The notes under the pieces are model-generated. The model saw only the letters and a program-made list of their open reading frames with translations, searched no databases and had not been told where the DNA came from. Of a stretch of DNA of 64,000 bases, positions 38,620 through 54,886 are shown piece by piece. This DNA is from Nymphaea colorata (Eukaryota > Streptophyta > Magnoliopsida > Nymphaeales > Nymphaeaceae): contig NC_045142.1 of NCBI RefSeq assembly GCF_008831285.2, positions 13,829,354-13,893,353 of the forward strand, given 5' to 3'. Numbering within the stretch: position 1 is the first letter of the stretch; the number at the start of each line of letters is the position of its first letter. The position numbers were made by a program, and so were the translations under genes.

Positions 38620-40462
38620 TTAAATCCGACTCGTATTGAGGGAACTATGCGATTTCAATCCCTTAAATCGTTCGTCATAGATGTAACATGAAGTTAAACT
38701 CATTAGATTGGATACAAGGGATCGAACAAAAGCATTGGTCCATTTTGTATCCATATAAACTAGTGATTTTAGTATTTTAAACCATTCATTGCAGACTTTA
38801 TAACAAACGAAACATATTAGATTAACCACAAGAGATCATATGCATGAGTTGAATGTCATTCATTTTCATACAAACTTGTGATTTCAGTCCTCTAAATCAT
38901 TCAATGTGAATGCATCAACAGGTTAACCACATTCAATTAAATATGTGTGATCAAATGAATCAATTAAATCTCTCGGGCATTGATACGAACTTATGATTTA
39001 AATCTCTTAGATCAATCATTAGATATATAACTACATGTTCAACTCATTTGATTAACTGCAAGTGATCGAACTAATGCGTAGATCACATTTGTATCCACGT
39101 GAACTTGTGATTATATATCTAATGATTGATTTAAGAGATTTAAATCATAAGTTCGTATCAATGCCCGAGAGGTTTAATTCATTCATTTGATCACACATAT
39201 TTAATTGAATGTGGTTAACTTGTTGATGCATTCACATTGAATGATTTGTCGATTGTAATCACAAGTTTAAAAGAAAATTAATGAGATTCAAGTGATGGAT
39301 TTGCTCATCGATATTTAATCTAATGTGTCTCACTTGTTATTACATCTATAATGAATGATTTAGTTGATTCAAATCACAAGTTCATATGTATATAAGTGGG
39401 ATCTATGCATTAGACTAAATCAGTCAATGTGAATGTAACAATAAGTTAACCACTTTCAATTAAATATGTGTGATCCAATGAATCAACTCATTAGATATGT
39501 AACTACAAGTTCAACTCATTGGATTAACTGCAATGGATCAAACTAATACTTAGATCCCATTTGTATCTATATGAACTTCTGATCGCAATCATTTAAATTA
39601 TTCATTTTAGATGTAATAACAAGTGAAACACATTATATTTATTGTGATTGCGCAATTGAATCACTTGAATCCCATTCATTTTCCTTTAAAATCGTGATTT
39701 CAATGTACTAAATCATTCAATATGGATTAACAACGTCTTATCCACATTCAATTTAATGTGCATGATCAAATGAATCAGCAAAATTCCACTATTATTGATA
39801 CAAACTTGGGATTTCTTTCCCATAGATCATTCACTATTGATGTAACAACAAGTTCACTGATTGGATTAACTACAAGGGATCGAACAAATGGATAAGTCCC
39901 ACTTATATACATATGAACTTGTGATTTGAATCAACTAAATCATTCATTATAGATGTAATAACAAGTGAGACACATTAGATTAAATATCGATGAGCAAATC
40001 AATACCTTGAATCTCATTAATTTTCTTTAAACTTGTGAGTACAATCGACAAATCATTCAATGTGAATGCATCAACAAGTTAACCACATTCAATTAAATAT
40101 GTGTGATCAAATGAATGAATTAAATCTCTCGGGCATTGATACGAACTTATGATTTAAATCTCTTAGATCAATCATTAGATATATAACTACATGTTCAACT
40201 CATTTGATTAACTGCAAGGGATCAAACTAATGTGCAGATCCCATTTGTATCCACGTGAACTTGTGATTGCAATCATTTAAATCATTCATTATAGATGCAA
40301 TAACAAGTGGAACACATCATATTTAGTGTGATTGAGCAAATGAATAACCTGAATGTCATTCAATTTCATTTAAACATGTGATTTCAATCCACTAAATCAT
40401 TTAATATGTATTAAAAAAATGTTATACACATTTAATTTAATATGTGTGATCAAATCAAGCAC
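38620..40462. repeat. HOR unit H18 (1843 bp), first of the uniform sub-block
   Basis: Inverted block at 39112-39413. Defines the H18-H27 markers: TTAGTATTTTAAACC, CATATGCATGAG, CAAGTGATGGATTTGC, AAAATCGTGATTTC, AATCAGCAAAATTCC and AATGGATAAGTCCC. Confidence 0.95.
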
Positions 40463-42305
40463 TTAAATCCGACTCGTATTGAGGGAACTATGCGATTTCA
40501 ATCCCTTAAATCGTTCGTCATAGATGTAACATGAAGTTAAACTCATTAGATTGGATACAAGGGATCGAACAAAAGCATTGGTCCATTTTGTATCCATATA
40601 AACTAGTGATTTTAGTATTTTAAACCATTCATTGCAGACTTTATAACAAACGAAACATATTAGATTAACCACAAGAGATCATATGCATGAGTTGAATGTC
40701 ATTCATTTTCATACAAACTTGTGATTTCAGTCCTCTAAATCATTCAATGTGAATGCATCAACAGGTTAACCACATTCAATTAAATATGTGTGATCAAATG
40801 AATCAATTAAATCTCTCGGGCATTGATACGAACTTATGATTTAAATCTCTTAGATCAATCATTAGATATATAACTACATGTTCAACTCATTTGATTAACT
40901 GCAAGTGATCGAACTAATGCGTAGATCACATTTGTATCCACGTGAACTTGTGATTATATATCTAATGATTGATTTAAGAGATTTAAATCATAAGTTCGTA
41001 TCAATGCCCGAGAGGTTTAATTCATTCATTTGATCACACATATTTAATTGAATGTGGTTAACTTGTTGATGCATTCACATTGAATGATTTGTCGATTGTA
41101 ATCACAAGTTTAAAAGAAAATTAATGAGATTCAAGTGATGGATTTGCTCATCGATATTTAATCTAATGTGTCTCACTTGTTATTACATCTATAATGAATG
41201 ATTTAGTTGATTCAAATCACAAGTTCATATGTATATAAGTGGGATCTATGCATTAGACTAAATCAGTCAATGTGAATGTAACAATAAGTTAACCACTTTC
41301 AATTAAATATGTGTGATCCAATGAATCAACTCATTAGATATGTAACTACAAGTTCAACTCATTGGATTAACTGCAATGGATCAAACTAATACTTAGATCC
41401 CATTTGTATCTATATGAACTTCTGATCGCAATCATTTAAATTATTCATTTTAGATGTAATAACAAGTGAAACACATTATATTTATTGTGATTGCGCAATT
41501 GAATCACTTGAATCCCATTCATTTTCCTTTAAAATCGTGATTTCAATGTACTAAATCATTCAATATGGATTAACAACGTCTTATCCACATTCAATTTAAT
41601 GTGCATGATCAAATGAATCAGCAAAATTCCACTATTATTGATACAAACTTGGGATTTCTTTCCCATAGATCATTCACTATTGATGTAACAACAAGTTCAC
41701 TGATTGGATTAACTACAAGGGATCGAACAAATGGATAAGTCCCACTTATATACATATGAACTTGTGATTTGAATCAACTAAATCATTCATTATAGATGTA
41801 ATAACAAGTGAGACACATTAGATTAAATATCGATGAGCAAATCAATACCTTGAATCTCATTAATTTTCTTTAAACTTGTGAGTACAATCGACAAATCATT
41901 CAATGTGAATGCATCAACAAGTTAACCACATTCAATTAAATATGTGTGATCAAATGAATGAATTAAATCTCTCGGGCATTGATACGAACTTATGATTTAA
42001 ATCTCTTAGATCAATCATTAGATATATAACTACATGTTCAACTCATTTGATTAACTGCAAGGGATCAAACTAATGTGCAGATCCCATTTGTATCCACGTG
42101 AACTTGTGATTGCAATCATTTAAATCATTCATTATAGATGCAATAACAAGTGGAACACATCATATTTAGTGTGATTGAGCAAATGAATAACCTGAATGTC
42201 ATTCAATTTCATTTAAACATGTGATTTCAATCCACTAAATCATTTAATATGTATTAAAAAAATGTTATACACATTTAATTTAATATGTGTGATCAAATCA
42301 AGCAC
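40463..42305. repeat. HOR unit H19 (1843 bp)
   Basis: Inverted block at 40955-41256. Same length as H18 and H20; I noticed no difference from them on reading. This indicates very recent amplification or conversion. Confidence 0.95.
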
Positions 42306-44148
42306 TTAAATCCGACTCGTATTGAGGGAACTATGCGATTTCAATCCCTTAAATCGTTCGTCATAGATGTAACATGAAGTTAAACTCATTAGATTGGATA
42401 CAAGGGATCGAACAAAAGCATTGGTCCATTTTGTATCCATATAAACTAGTGATTTTAGTATTTTAAACCATTCATTGCAGACTTTATAACAAACGAAACA
42501 TATTAGATTAACCACAAGAGATCATATGCATGAGTTGAATGTCATTCATTTTCATACAAACTTGTGATTTCAGTCCTCTAAATCATTCAATGTGAATGCA
42601 TCAACAGGTTAACCACATTCAATTAAATATGTGTGATCAAATGAATCAATTAAATCTCTCGGGCATTGATACGAACTTATGATTTAAATCTCTTAGATCA
42701 ATCATTAGATATATAACTACATGTTCAACTCATTTGATTAACTGCAAGTGATCGAACTAATGCGTAGATCACATTTGTATCCACGTGAACTTGTGATTAT
42801 ATATCTAATGATTGATTTAAGAGATTTAAATCATAAGTTCGTATCAATGCCCGAGAGGTTTAATTCATTCATTTGATCACACATATTTAATTGAATGTGG
42901 TTAACTTGTTGATGCATTCACATTGAATGATTTGTCGATTGTAATCACAAGTTTAAAAGAAAATTAATGAGATTCAAGTGATGGATTTGCTCATCGATAT
43001 TTAATCTAATGTGTCTCACTTGTTATTACATCTATAATGAATGATTTAGTTGATTCAAATCACAAGTTCATATGTATATAAGTGGGATCTATGCATTAGA
43101 CTAAATCAGTCAATGTGAATGTAACAATAAGTTAACCACTTTCAATTAAATATGTGTGATCCAATGAATCAACTCATTAGATATGTAACTACAAGTTCAA
43201 CTCATTGGATTAACTGCAATGGATCAAACTAATACTTAGATCCCATTTGTATCTATATGAACTTCTGATCGCAATCATTTAAATTATTCATTTTAGATGT
43301 AATAACAAGTGAAACACATTATATTTATTGTGATTGCGCAATTGAATCACTTGAATCCCATTCATTTTCCTTTAAAATCGTGATTTCAATGTACTAAATC
43401 ATTCAATATGGATTAACAACGTCTTATCCACATTCAATTTAATGTGCATGATCAAATGAATCAGCAAAATTCCACTATTATTGATACAAACTTGGGATTT
43501 CTTTCCCATAGATCATTCACTATTGATGTAACAACAAGTTCACTGATTGGATTAACTACAAGGGATCGAACAAATGGATAAGTCCCACTTATATACATAT
43601 GAACTTGTGATTTGAATCAACTAAATCATTCATTATAGATGTAATAACAAGTGAGACACATTAGATTAAATATCGATGAGCAAATCAATACCTTGAATCT
43701 CATTAATTTTCTTTAAACTTGTGAGTACAATCGACAAATCATTCAATGTGAATGCATCAACAAGTTAACCACATTCAATTAAATATGTGTGATCAAATGA
43801 ATGAATTAAATCTCTCGGGCATTGATACGAACTTATGATTTAAATCTCTTAGATCAATCATTAGATATATAACTACATGTTCAACTCATTTGATTAACTG
43901 CAAGGGATCAAACTAATGTGCAGATCCCATTTGTATCCACGTGAACTTGTGATTGCAATCATTTAAATCATTCATTATAGATGCAATAACAAGTGGAACA
44001 CATCATATTTAGTGTGATTGAGCAAATGAATAACCTGAATGTCATTCAATTTCATTTAAACATGTGATTTCAATCCACTAAATCATTTAATATGTATTAA
44101 AAAAATGTTATACACATTTAATTTAATATGTGTGATCAAATCAAGCAC
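42306..44148. repeat. HOR unit H20 (1843 bp)
   Basis: Inverted block at 42798-43099. Indistinguishable by eye from H18 and H19. Confidence 0.95.
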
Positions 44149-45687
44149 TTAAATCCGACTCGTATTGAGGGAACTATGCGATTTCAATCCCTTAAATCGT
44201 TCGTCATAGATGTAACATGAAGTTAAACTCATTAGATTGGATACAAGGGATCGAACAAAAGCATTGGTCCATTTTGTATCCATATAAACTAGTGATTTTA
44301 GTATTTTAAACCATTCATTGCAGACTTTATAACAAACGAAACATATTAGATTAACCACAAGAGATCATATGCATGAGTTGAATGTCATTCATTTTCATAC
44401 AAACTTGTGATTTCAGTCCTCTAAATCATTCAATGTGAATGCATCAACAGGTTAACCACATTCAATTAAATATGTGTGATCAAATGAATCAATTAAATCT
44501 CTCGGGCATTGATACGAACTTATGATTTAAATCTCTTAGATCAATCATTAGATATATAACTACATGTTCAACTCATTTGATTAACTGCAAGTGATCGAAC
44601 TAATGCGTAGATCACATTTGTATCCACGTGAACTTGTGATTATATATCTAATGATTGATTTAAGAGATTTAAATCATAAGTTCGTATCAATGCCCGAGAG
44701 GTTTAATTCATTCATTTGATCACACATATTTAATTGAATGTGGTTAACTTGTTGATGCATTCACATTGAATGATTTGTCGATTGTAATCACAAGTTTAAA
44801 AGAAAATTAATGAGATTCAAGTGATGGATTTGCTCATCGATATTTAATCTAATGTGTCTCACTTGTTATTACATCTATAATGAATGATTTAGTTGATTCA
44901 AATCACAAGTTCATATGTATATAAGTGGGATCTATGCATTAGACTAAATCAGTCAAGTGAATGTAACAATAAGTTAACCACTTTCAATTAAATATGTGTG
45001 ATCCAATGAATCAACTCATTAGATATGTAACTACAAGTTCAACTCATTGGATTAACTGCAATGGATCAAACTAATACTTAGATCCCATTTGTATCTATAT
45101 GAACTTCTGATCGCAATCATTTAAATTATTCATTTTAGATGTACATATGAACTTGTGATTTGAATCAACTAAATCATTCATTATAAATGTAATAACAAGT
45201 GAGACACATTAGATTAAATATCGATGAGCAAATCAATACCTTGAATCTCATTAATTTTCTTTAAACTTGTGAGTACAATCGACAAATCATTCAATGTGAA
45301 TGCATCAACAAGTTAACCACATTCAATTAAATATGTGTGATCAAATGAATGAATTAAATCTCTCGGGCATTGATACGAACTTATGATTTAAATCTCTTAG
45401 ATCAATCATTAGATATATAACTACATGTTCAACTCATTTGATTAACTGCAAGGGATCAAACTAATGTGCAGATCCCATTTGTATCCACGTGAACTTGTGA
45501 TTGCAATCATTTAAATCATTCATTATAGATGCAATAACAAGTGGAACACATCATATTTATGTGATTGAGCAAATGAATAACCTGAATGTCATTCAATTTC
45601 ATTTAAACATGTGATTTCAAAATCATTTAATATGTATTAAAAAATGTTATACACATTTAATTTAATATGTGTGATCAAATCAAGCAC
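44149..45687. repeat. HOR unit H21 (1539 bp, ~304-bp deletion)
   Basis: Inverted block at 44641-44942. Near 45143 the sequence jumps from TTTTAGATGTA to CATATGAACTTG, losing about 2.6 monomers, including the GCGCAATT palindrome and the GGATAAGTCCC segment. The breakpoints share only TA. Also lost: TCCACT near 45620. Confidence 0.94.
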
Positions 45688-47517
45688 TTAAATCCGACTC
45701 GTATTGAGGGAACTATGCGATTTCAATCCCTTAAATCGTTCGTCATAGATGTAACATGAAGTTAAACTCATTAGATTGGATACAAGGGATCGAACAAAAG
45801 CATTGGTCCATTTTGTATCCATATAAACTAGTGATTTTAGTATTTTAAACCATTCATTGCAGACTTTATAACAAACGAAACATATTAGATTAACCACAAG
45901 AGATCATATGCATGAGTTGAATGTCATTCATTTTCATACAAACTTGTGATTTCAGTCCTCTAAATCATTCAATGTGAATGCATCAACAGGTTAACCACAT
46001 TCAATTAAATATGTGTGATCAAATGAATCAATTAAATCTCTCGGGCATTGATACGAACTTATGATTTAAATCTCTTAGATCAATCATTAGATATATAACT
46101 ACATGTTCAACTCATTTGATTAACTGCTATGATCGAACTAATCAATTTGTATCCACGTGAACTTGTGATTATATATCTAATGATTGATTTAAGAGATTTA
46201 AATCATAAGTTCGTATCAATGCCCGAGAGGTTTAATTCATTCATTTGATCACACATATTTAATTGAATGTGGTTAACTTGTTGATGCATTCACATTGAAT
46301 GATTTGTCGATTGTAATCACAAGTTTAAAAGAAAATTAATGAGATTCAAGTGATGGATTTGCTCATCGATATTTAATCTAATGTGTCTCACTTGTTATTA
46401 CATCTATAATGAATGATTTAGTTGATTCAAATCACAAGTTCATATGTATATAAGTGGGATCTATGCATTAGACTAAATCAGTCAATGTGAATGTAACAAT
46501 AAGTTAACCACTTTCAATTAAATATGTGTGATCCAATGAATCAACTCATTAGATATGTAACTACAAGTTCAACTCATTGGATTAACTGCAATGGATCAAA
46601 CTAATACTTAGATCCCATTTGTATCTATATGAACTTCTGATCGCAATCATTTAAATTATTCATTTTAGATGTAATAACAAGTGAAACACATTATATTTAT
46701 TGTGATTGCGCAATTGAATCACTTGAATCCCATTCATTTTCCTTTAAAATCGTGATTTCAATGTACTAAATCATTCAATATGGATTACAACGTCTTATCC
46801 ACATTCAATTTAATGTGCATGATCAAATGAATCAGCAAAATTCACTATTATTGATACAAACTTGGGATTTCTTTCCCATAGATCATTCACTATTGATGTA
46901 ACAACAAGTTCACTGATTGGATTAACTACAAGGGATCGAACAAATGGATAAGTCCCACTTATATACATATGAACTTGTGATTTGAATCAACTAAATCATT
47001 CATTATAGATGTAATAACAAGTGAGACACATTAGATTAAATATCGATGAGCAAATCAATACCTTGAATCTCATTAATTTTCTTTAAACTTGTGAGTACAA
47101 TCGACAAATCATTCAATGTGAATGCATCAACAAGTTAACCACATTCAATTAAATATGTGTGATCAAATGAATGAATTAAATCTCTCGGGCATTGATACGA
47201 ACTTATGATTTAAATCTCTTAGATCAATCATTAGATATATAACTACATGTTCAACTCATTTGATTAACTGCAAGGGATCAAACTAATGTGCAGATCCCAT
47301 TTGTATCCACGTGAACTTGTGATTGCAATCATTTAAATCATTCATTATAGATGCAATAACAAGTGGAACACATCATATTTATGTGATTGAGCAAATGAAT
47401 AACCTGAATGTCATTCAATTTCATTTAAACATGTGATTTCAATCCACTAAATCATTTAATATGTATTAAAAAAATGTTATACACATTTAATTTAATATGT
47501 GTGATCAAATCAAGCAC
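45688..47517. repeat. HOR unit H22 (1830 bp)
   Basis: Inverted block at 46170-46471. The palindrome spacer is damaged near 46127-46146 (AACTGCTATGATCG, then CTAATCAATTTG), a loss of ~10 bases. Also GGATTACAACGTC and AAATTCACTATT, both shared with H23. Confidence 0.93.
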
Positions 47518-49358
47518 TTAAATCCGACTCGTATTGAGGGAACTATGCGATTTCAATCCCTTAAATCGTTCGTCATAGATGTAACATGAAGTTAAACTCA
47601 TTAGATTGGATACAAGGGATCGAACAAAAGCATTGGTCCATTTTGTATCCATATAAACTAGTGATTTTAGTATTTTAAACCATTCATTGCAGACTTTATA
47701 ACAAACGAAACATATTAGATTAACCACAAGAGATCATATGCATGAGTTGAATGTCATTCATTTTCATACAAACTTGTGATTTCAGTCCTCTAAATCATTC
47801 AATGTGAATGCATCAACAGGTTAACCACATTCAATTAAATATGTGTGATCAAATGAATCAATTAAATCTCTCGGGCATTGATACGAACTTATGATTTAAA
47901 TCTCTTAGATCAATCATTAGATATATAACTACATGTTCAACTCATTTGATTAACTGCAAGTGATCGAACTAATGCGTAGATCACATTTGTATCCACGTGA
48001 ACTTGTGATTATATATCTAATGATTGATTTAAGAGATTTAAATCATAAGTTCGTATCAATGCCCGAGAGGTTTAATTCATTCATTTGATCACACATATTT
48101 AATTGAATGTGGTTAACTTGTTGATGCATTCACATTGAATGATTTGTCGATTGTAATCACAAGTTTAAAAGAAAATTAATGAGATTCAAGTGATGGATTT
48201 GCTCATCGATATTTAATCTAATGTGTCTCACTTGTTATTACATCTATAATGAATGATTTAGTTGATTCAAATCACAAGTTCATATGTATATAAGTGGGAT
48301 CTATGCATTAGACTAAATCAGTCAATGTGAATGTAACAATAAGTTAACCACTTTCAATTAAATATGTGTGATCCAATGAATCAACTCATTAGATATGTAA
48401 CTACAAGTTCAACTCATTGGATTAACTGCAATGGATCAAACTAATACTTAGATCCCATTTGTATCTATATGAACTTCTGATCGCAATCATTTAAATTATT
48501 CATTTTAGATGTAATAACAAGTGAAACACATTATATTTATTGTGATTGCGCAATTGAATCACTTGAATCCCATTCATTTTCCTTTAAAATCGTGATTTCA
48601 ATGTACTAAATCATTCAATATGGATTACAACGTCTTATCCACATTCAATTTAATGTGCATGATCAAATGAATCAGCAAAATTCACTATTATTGATACAAA
48701 CTTGGGATTTCTTTCCCATAGATCATTCACTATTGATGTAACAACAAGTTCACTGATTGGATTAACTACAAGGGATCGAACAAATGGATAAGTCCCACTT
48801 ATATACATATGAACTTGTGATTTGAATCAACTAAATCATTCATTATAGATGTAATAACAAGTGAGACACATTAGATTAAATATCGATGAGCAAATCAATA
48901 CCTTGAATCTCATTAATTTTCTTTAAACTTGTGAGTACAATCGACAAATCATTCAATGTGAATGCATCAACAAGTTAACCACATTCAATTAAATATGTGT
49001 GATCAAATGAATGAATTAAATCTCTCGGGCATTGATACGAACTTATGATTTAAATCTCTTAGATCAATCATTAGATATATAACTACATGTTCAACTCATT
49101 TGATTAACTGCAAGGGATCAAACTAATGTGCAGATCCCATTTGTATCCACGTGAACTTGTGATTGCAATCATTTAAATCATTCATTATAGATGCAATAAC
49201 AAGTGGAACACATCATATTTAGTGTGATTGAGCAAATGAATAACCTGAATGTCATTCAATTTCATTTAAACATGTGATTTCAATCCACTAAATCATTTAA
49301 TATGTATTAAAAAAATGTTATACACATTTAATTTAATATGTGTGATCAAATCAAGCAC
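47518..49358. repeat. HOR unit H23 (1841 bp)
   Basis: Inverted block at 48010-48311. Shares two 1-base losses with H22 (GGATTACAACGTC, AAATTCACTATT), showing that these are inherited variants rather than random errors. Confidence 0.94.
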
Positions 49359-51201
49359 TTAAATCCGACTCGTATTGAGGGAACTATGCGATTTCAATCC
49401 CTTAAATCGTTCGTCATAGATGTAACATGAAGTTAAACTCATTAGATTGGATACAAGGGATCGAACAAAAGCATTGGTCCATTTTGTATCCATATAAACT
49501 AGTGATTTTAGTATTTTAAACCATTCATTGCAGACTTTATAACAAACGAAACATATTAGATTAACCACAAGAGATCATATGCATGAGTTGAATGTCATTC
49601 ATTTTCATACAAACTTGTGATTTCAGTCCTCTAAATCATTCAATGTGAATGCATCAACAGGTTAACCACATTCAATTAAATATGTGTGATCAAATGAATC
49701 AATTAAATCTCTCGGGCATTGATACGAACTTATGATTTAAATCTCTTAGATCAATCATTAGATATATAACTACATGTTCAACTCATTTGATTAACTGCAA
49801 GTGATCGAACTAATGCGTAGATCACATTTGTATCCACGTGAACTTGTGATTATATATCTAATGATTGATTTAAGAGATTTAAATCATAAGTTCGTATCAA
49901 TGCCCGAGAGGTTTAATTCATTCATTTGATCACACATATTTAATTGAATGTGGTTAACTTGTTGATGCATTCACATTGAATGATTTGTCGATTGTAATCA
50001 CAAGTTTAAAAGAAAATTAATGAGATTCAAGTGATGGATTTGCTCATCGATATTTAATCTAATGTGTCTCACTTGTTATTACATCTATAATGAATGATTT
50101 AGTTGATTCAAATCACAAGTTCATATGTATATAAGTGGGATCTATGCATTAGACTAAATCAGTCAATGTGAATGTAACAATAAGTTAACCACTTTCAATT
50201 AAATATGTGTGATCCAATGAATCAACTCATTAGATATGTAACTACAAGTTCAACTCATTGGATTAACTGCAATGGATCAAACTAATACTTAGATCCCATT
50301 TGTATCTATATGAACTTCTGATCGCAATCATTTAAATTATTCATTTTAGATGTAATAACAAGTGAAACACATTATATTTATTGTGATTGCGCAATTGAAT
50401 CACTTGAATCCCATTCATTTTCCTTTAAAATCGTGATTTCAATGTACTAAATCATTCAATATGGATTAACAACGTCTTATCCACATTCAATTTAATGTGC
50501 ATGATCAAATGAATCAGCAAAATTCCACTATTATTGATACAAACTTGGGATTTCTTTCCCATAGATCATTCACTATTGATGTAACAACAAGTTCACTGAT
50601 TGGATTAACTACAAGGGATCGAACAAATGGATAAGTCCCACTTATATACATATGAACTTGTGATTTGAATCAACTAAATCATTCATTATAGATGTAATAA
50701 CAAGTGAGACACATTAGATTAAATATCGATGAGCAAATCAATACCTTGAATCTCATTAATTTTCTTTAAACTTGTGAGTACAATCGACAAATCATTCAAT
50801 GTGAATGCATCAACAAGTTAACCACATTCAATTAAATATGTGTGATCAAATGAATGAATTAAATCTCTCGGGCATTGATACGAACTTATGATTTAAATCT
50901 CTTAGATCAATCATTAGATATATAACTACATGTTCAACTCATTTGATTAACTGCAAGGGATCAAACTAATGTGCAGATCCCATTTGTATCCACGTGAACT
51001 TGTGATTGCAATCATTTAAATCATTCATTATAGATGCAATAACAAGTGGAACACATCATATTTAGTGTGATTGAGCAAATGAATAACCTGAATGTCATTC
51101 AATTTCATTTAAACATGTGATTTCAATCCACTAAATCATTTAATATGTATTAAAAAAATGTTATACACATTTAATTTAATATGTGTGATCAAATCAAGCA
51201 C
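49359..51201. repeat. HOR unit H24 (1843 bp)
   Basis: Inverted block at 49851-50152. Back to the full-length H18-H20 sequence, with no difference noticed by eye. Confidence 0.95.
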
Positions 51202-53043
51202 TTAAATCCGACTCGTATTGAGGGAACTATGCGATTTCAATCCCTTAAATCGTTCGTCATAGATGTAACATGAAGTTAAACTCATTAGATTGGATACAAG
51301 GGATCGAACAAAAGCATTGGTCCATTTTGTATCCATATAAACTAGTGATTTTAGTATTTTAAACCATTCATTGCAGACTTTATAACAAACGAAACATATT
51401 AGATTAACCACAAGAGATCATATGCATGAGTTGAATGTCATTCATTTTCATACAAACTTGTGATTTCAGTCCTCTAAATCATTCAATGTGAATGCATCAA
51501 CAGGTTAACCACATTCAATTAAATATGTGTGATCAAATGAATCAATTAAATCTCTCGGGCATTGATACGAACTTATGATTTAAATCTCTTAGATCAATCA
51601 TTAGATATATAACTACATGTTCAACTCATTTGATTAACTGCAAGTGATCGAACTAATGCGTAGATCACATTTGTATCCACGTGAACTTGTGATTATATAT
51701 CTAATGATTGATTTAAGAGATTTAAATCATAAGTTCGTATCAATGCCCGAGAGGTTTAATTCATTCATTTGATCACACATATTTAATTGAATGTGGTTAA
51801 CTTGTTGATGCATTCACATTGAATGATTTGTCGATTGTAATCACAAGTTTAAAAGAAAATTAATGAGATTCAAGTGATGGATTTGCTCATCGATATTTAA
51901 TCTAATGTGTCTCACTTGTTATTACATCTATAATGAATGATTTAGTTGATTCAAATCACAAGTTCATATGTATATAAGTGGGATCTATGCATTAGACTAA
52001 ATCAGTCAATGTGAATGTAACAATAAGTTAACCACTTTCAATTAAATATGTGTGATCCAATGAATCAACTCATTAGATATGTAACTACAAGTTCAACTCA
52101 TTGGATTAACTGCAATGGATCAAACTAATACTTAGATCCCATTTGTATCTATATGAACTTCTGATCGCAATCATTTAAATTATTCATTTTAGATGTAATA
52201 ACAAGTGAAACACATTATATTTATTGTGATTGCGCAATTGAATCACTTGAATCCCATTCATTTTCCTTTAAAATCGTGATTTCAATGTACTAAATCATTC
52301 AATATGGATTAACAACGTCTTATCCACATTCAATTTAATGTGCATGATCAAATGAATCAGCAAAATTCCACTATTATTGATACAAACTTGGGATTTCTTT
52401 CCCATAGATCATTCACTATTGATGTAACAACAAGTTCACTGATTGGATTAACTACAAGGGATCGAACAAATGGATAAGTCCCACTTATATACATATGAAC
52501 TTGTGATTTGAATCAACTAAATCATTCATTATAGATGTAATAACAAGTGAGACACATTAGATTAAATATCGATGAGCAAATCAATACCTTGAATCTCATT
52601 AATTTTCTTTAAACTTGTGAGTACAATCGACAAATCATTCAATGTGAATGCATCAACAAGTTAACCACATTCAATTAAATATGTGTGATCAAATGAATGA
52701 ATTAAATCTCTCGGGCATTGATACGAACTTATGATTTAAATCTCTTAGATCAATCATTAGATATATAACTACATGTTCAACTCATTTGATTAACTGCAAG
52801 GGATCAAACTAATGTGCAGATCCCATTTGTATCCACGTGAACTTGTGATTGCAATCATTTAAATCATTCATTATAGATGCAATAACAAGTGGAACACATC
52901 ATATTTAGTGTGATTGAGCAAATGAATAACCTGAATGTCATTCAATTTCATTTAAACATGTGATTTCAATCCACTAAATCATTTAATATGTATTAAAAAA
53001 TGTTATACACATTTAATTTAATATGTGTGATCAAATCAAGCAC
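51202..53043. repeat. HOR unit H25 (1842 bp)
   Basis: Inverted block at 51694-51995. Differs from H24 by one base fewer in the A-run of TATTAAAAAATG near 52993. Confidence 0.95.
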
Positions 53044-54886
53044 TTAAATCCGACTCGTATTGAGGGAACTATGCGATTTCAATCCCTTAAATCGTTCGTC
53101 ATAGATGTAACATGAAGTTAAACTCATTAGATTGGATACAAGGGATCGAACAAAAGCATTGGTCCATTTTGTATCCATATAAACTAGTGATTTTAGTATT
53201 TTAAACCATTCATTGCAGACTTTATAACAAACGAAACATATTAGATTAACCACAAGAGATCATATGCATGAGTTGAATGTCATTCATTTTCATACAAACT
53301 TGTGATTTCAGTCCTCTAAATCATTCAATGTGAATGCATCAACAGGTTAACCACATTCAATTAAATATGTGTGATCAAATGAATCAATTAAATCTCTCGG
53401 GCATTGATACGAACTTATGATTTAAATCTCTTAGATCAATCATTAGATATATAACTACATGTTCAACTCATTTGATTAACTGCAAGTGATCGAACTAATG
53501 CGTAGATCACATTTGTATCCACGTGAACTTGTGATTATATATCTAATGATTGATTTAAGAGATTTAAATCATAAGTTCGTATCAATGCCCGAGAGGTTTA
53601 ATTCATTCATTTGATCACACATATTTAATTGAATGTGGTTAACTTGTTGATGCATTCACATTGAATGATTTGTCGATTGTAATCACAAGTTTAAAAGAAA
53701 ATTAATGAGATTCAAGTGATGGATTTGCTCATCGATATTTAATCTAATGTGTCTCACTTGTTATTACATCTATAATGAATGATTTAGTTGATTCAAATCA
53801 CAAGTTCATATGTATATAAGTGGGATCTATGCATTAGACTAAATCAGTCAATGTGAATGTAACAATAAGTTAACCACTTTCAATTAAATATGTGTGATCC
53901 AATGAATCAACTCATTAGATATGTAACTACAAGTTCAACTCATTGGATTAACTGCAATGGATCAAACTAATACTTAGATCCCATTTGTATCTATATGAAC
54001 TTCTGATCGCAATCATTTAAATTATTCATTTTAGATGTAATAACAAGTGAAACACATTATATTTATTGTGATTGCGCAATTGAATCACTTGAATCCCATT
54101 CATTTTCCTTTAAAATCGTGATTTCAATGTACTAAATCATTCAATATGGATTAACAACGTCTTATCCACATTCAATTTAATGTGCATGATCAAATGAATC
54201 AGCAAAATTCCACTATTATTGATACAAACTTGGGATTTCTTTCCCATAGATCATTCACTATTGATGTAACAACAAGTTCACTGATTGGATTAACTACAAG
54301 GGATCGAACAAATGGATAAGTCCCACTTATATACATATGAACTTGTGATTTGAATCAACTAAATCATTCATTATAGATGTAATAACAAGTGAGACACATT
54401 AGATTAAATATCGATGAGCAAATCAATACCTTGAATCTCATTAATTTTCTTTAAACTTGTGAGTACAATCGACAAATCATTCAATGTGAATGCATCAACA
54501 AGTTAACCACATTCAATTAAATATGTGTGATCAAATGAATGAATTAAATCTCTCGGGCATTGATACGAACTTATGATTTAAATCTCTTAGATCAATCATT
54601 AGATATATAACTACATGTTCAACTCATTTGATTAACTGCAAGGGATCAAACTAATGTGCAGATCCCATTTGTATCCACGTGAACTTGTGATTGCAATCAT
54701 TTAAATCATTCATTATAGATGCAATAACAAGTGGAACACATCATATTTAGTGTGATTGAGCAAATGAATAACCTGAATGTCATTCAATTTCATTTAAACA
54801 TGTGATTTCAATCCACTAAATCATTTAATATGTATTAAAAAAATGTTATACACATTTAATTTAATATGTGTGATCAAATCAAGCAC
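53044..54886. repeat. HOR unit H26 (1843 bp)
   Basis: Inverted block at 53536-53837. Full-length H18 type. Confidence 0.95.
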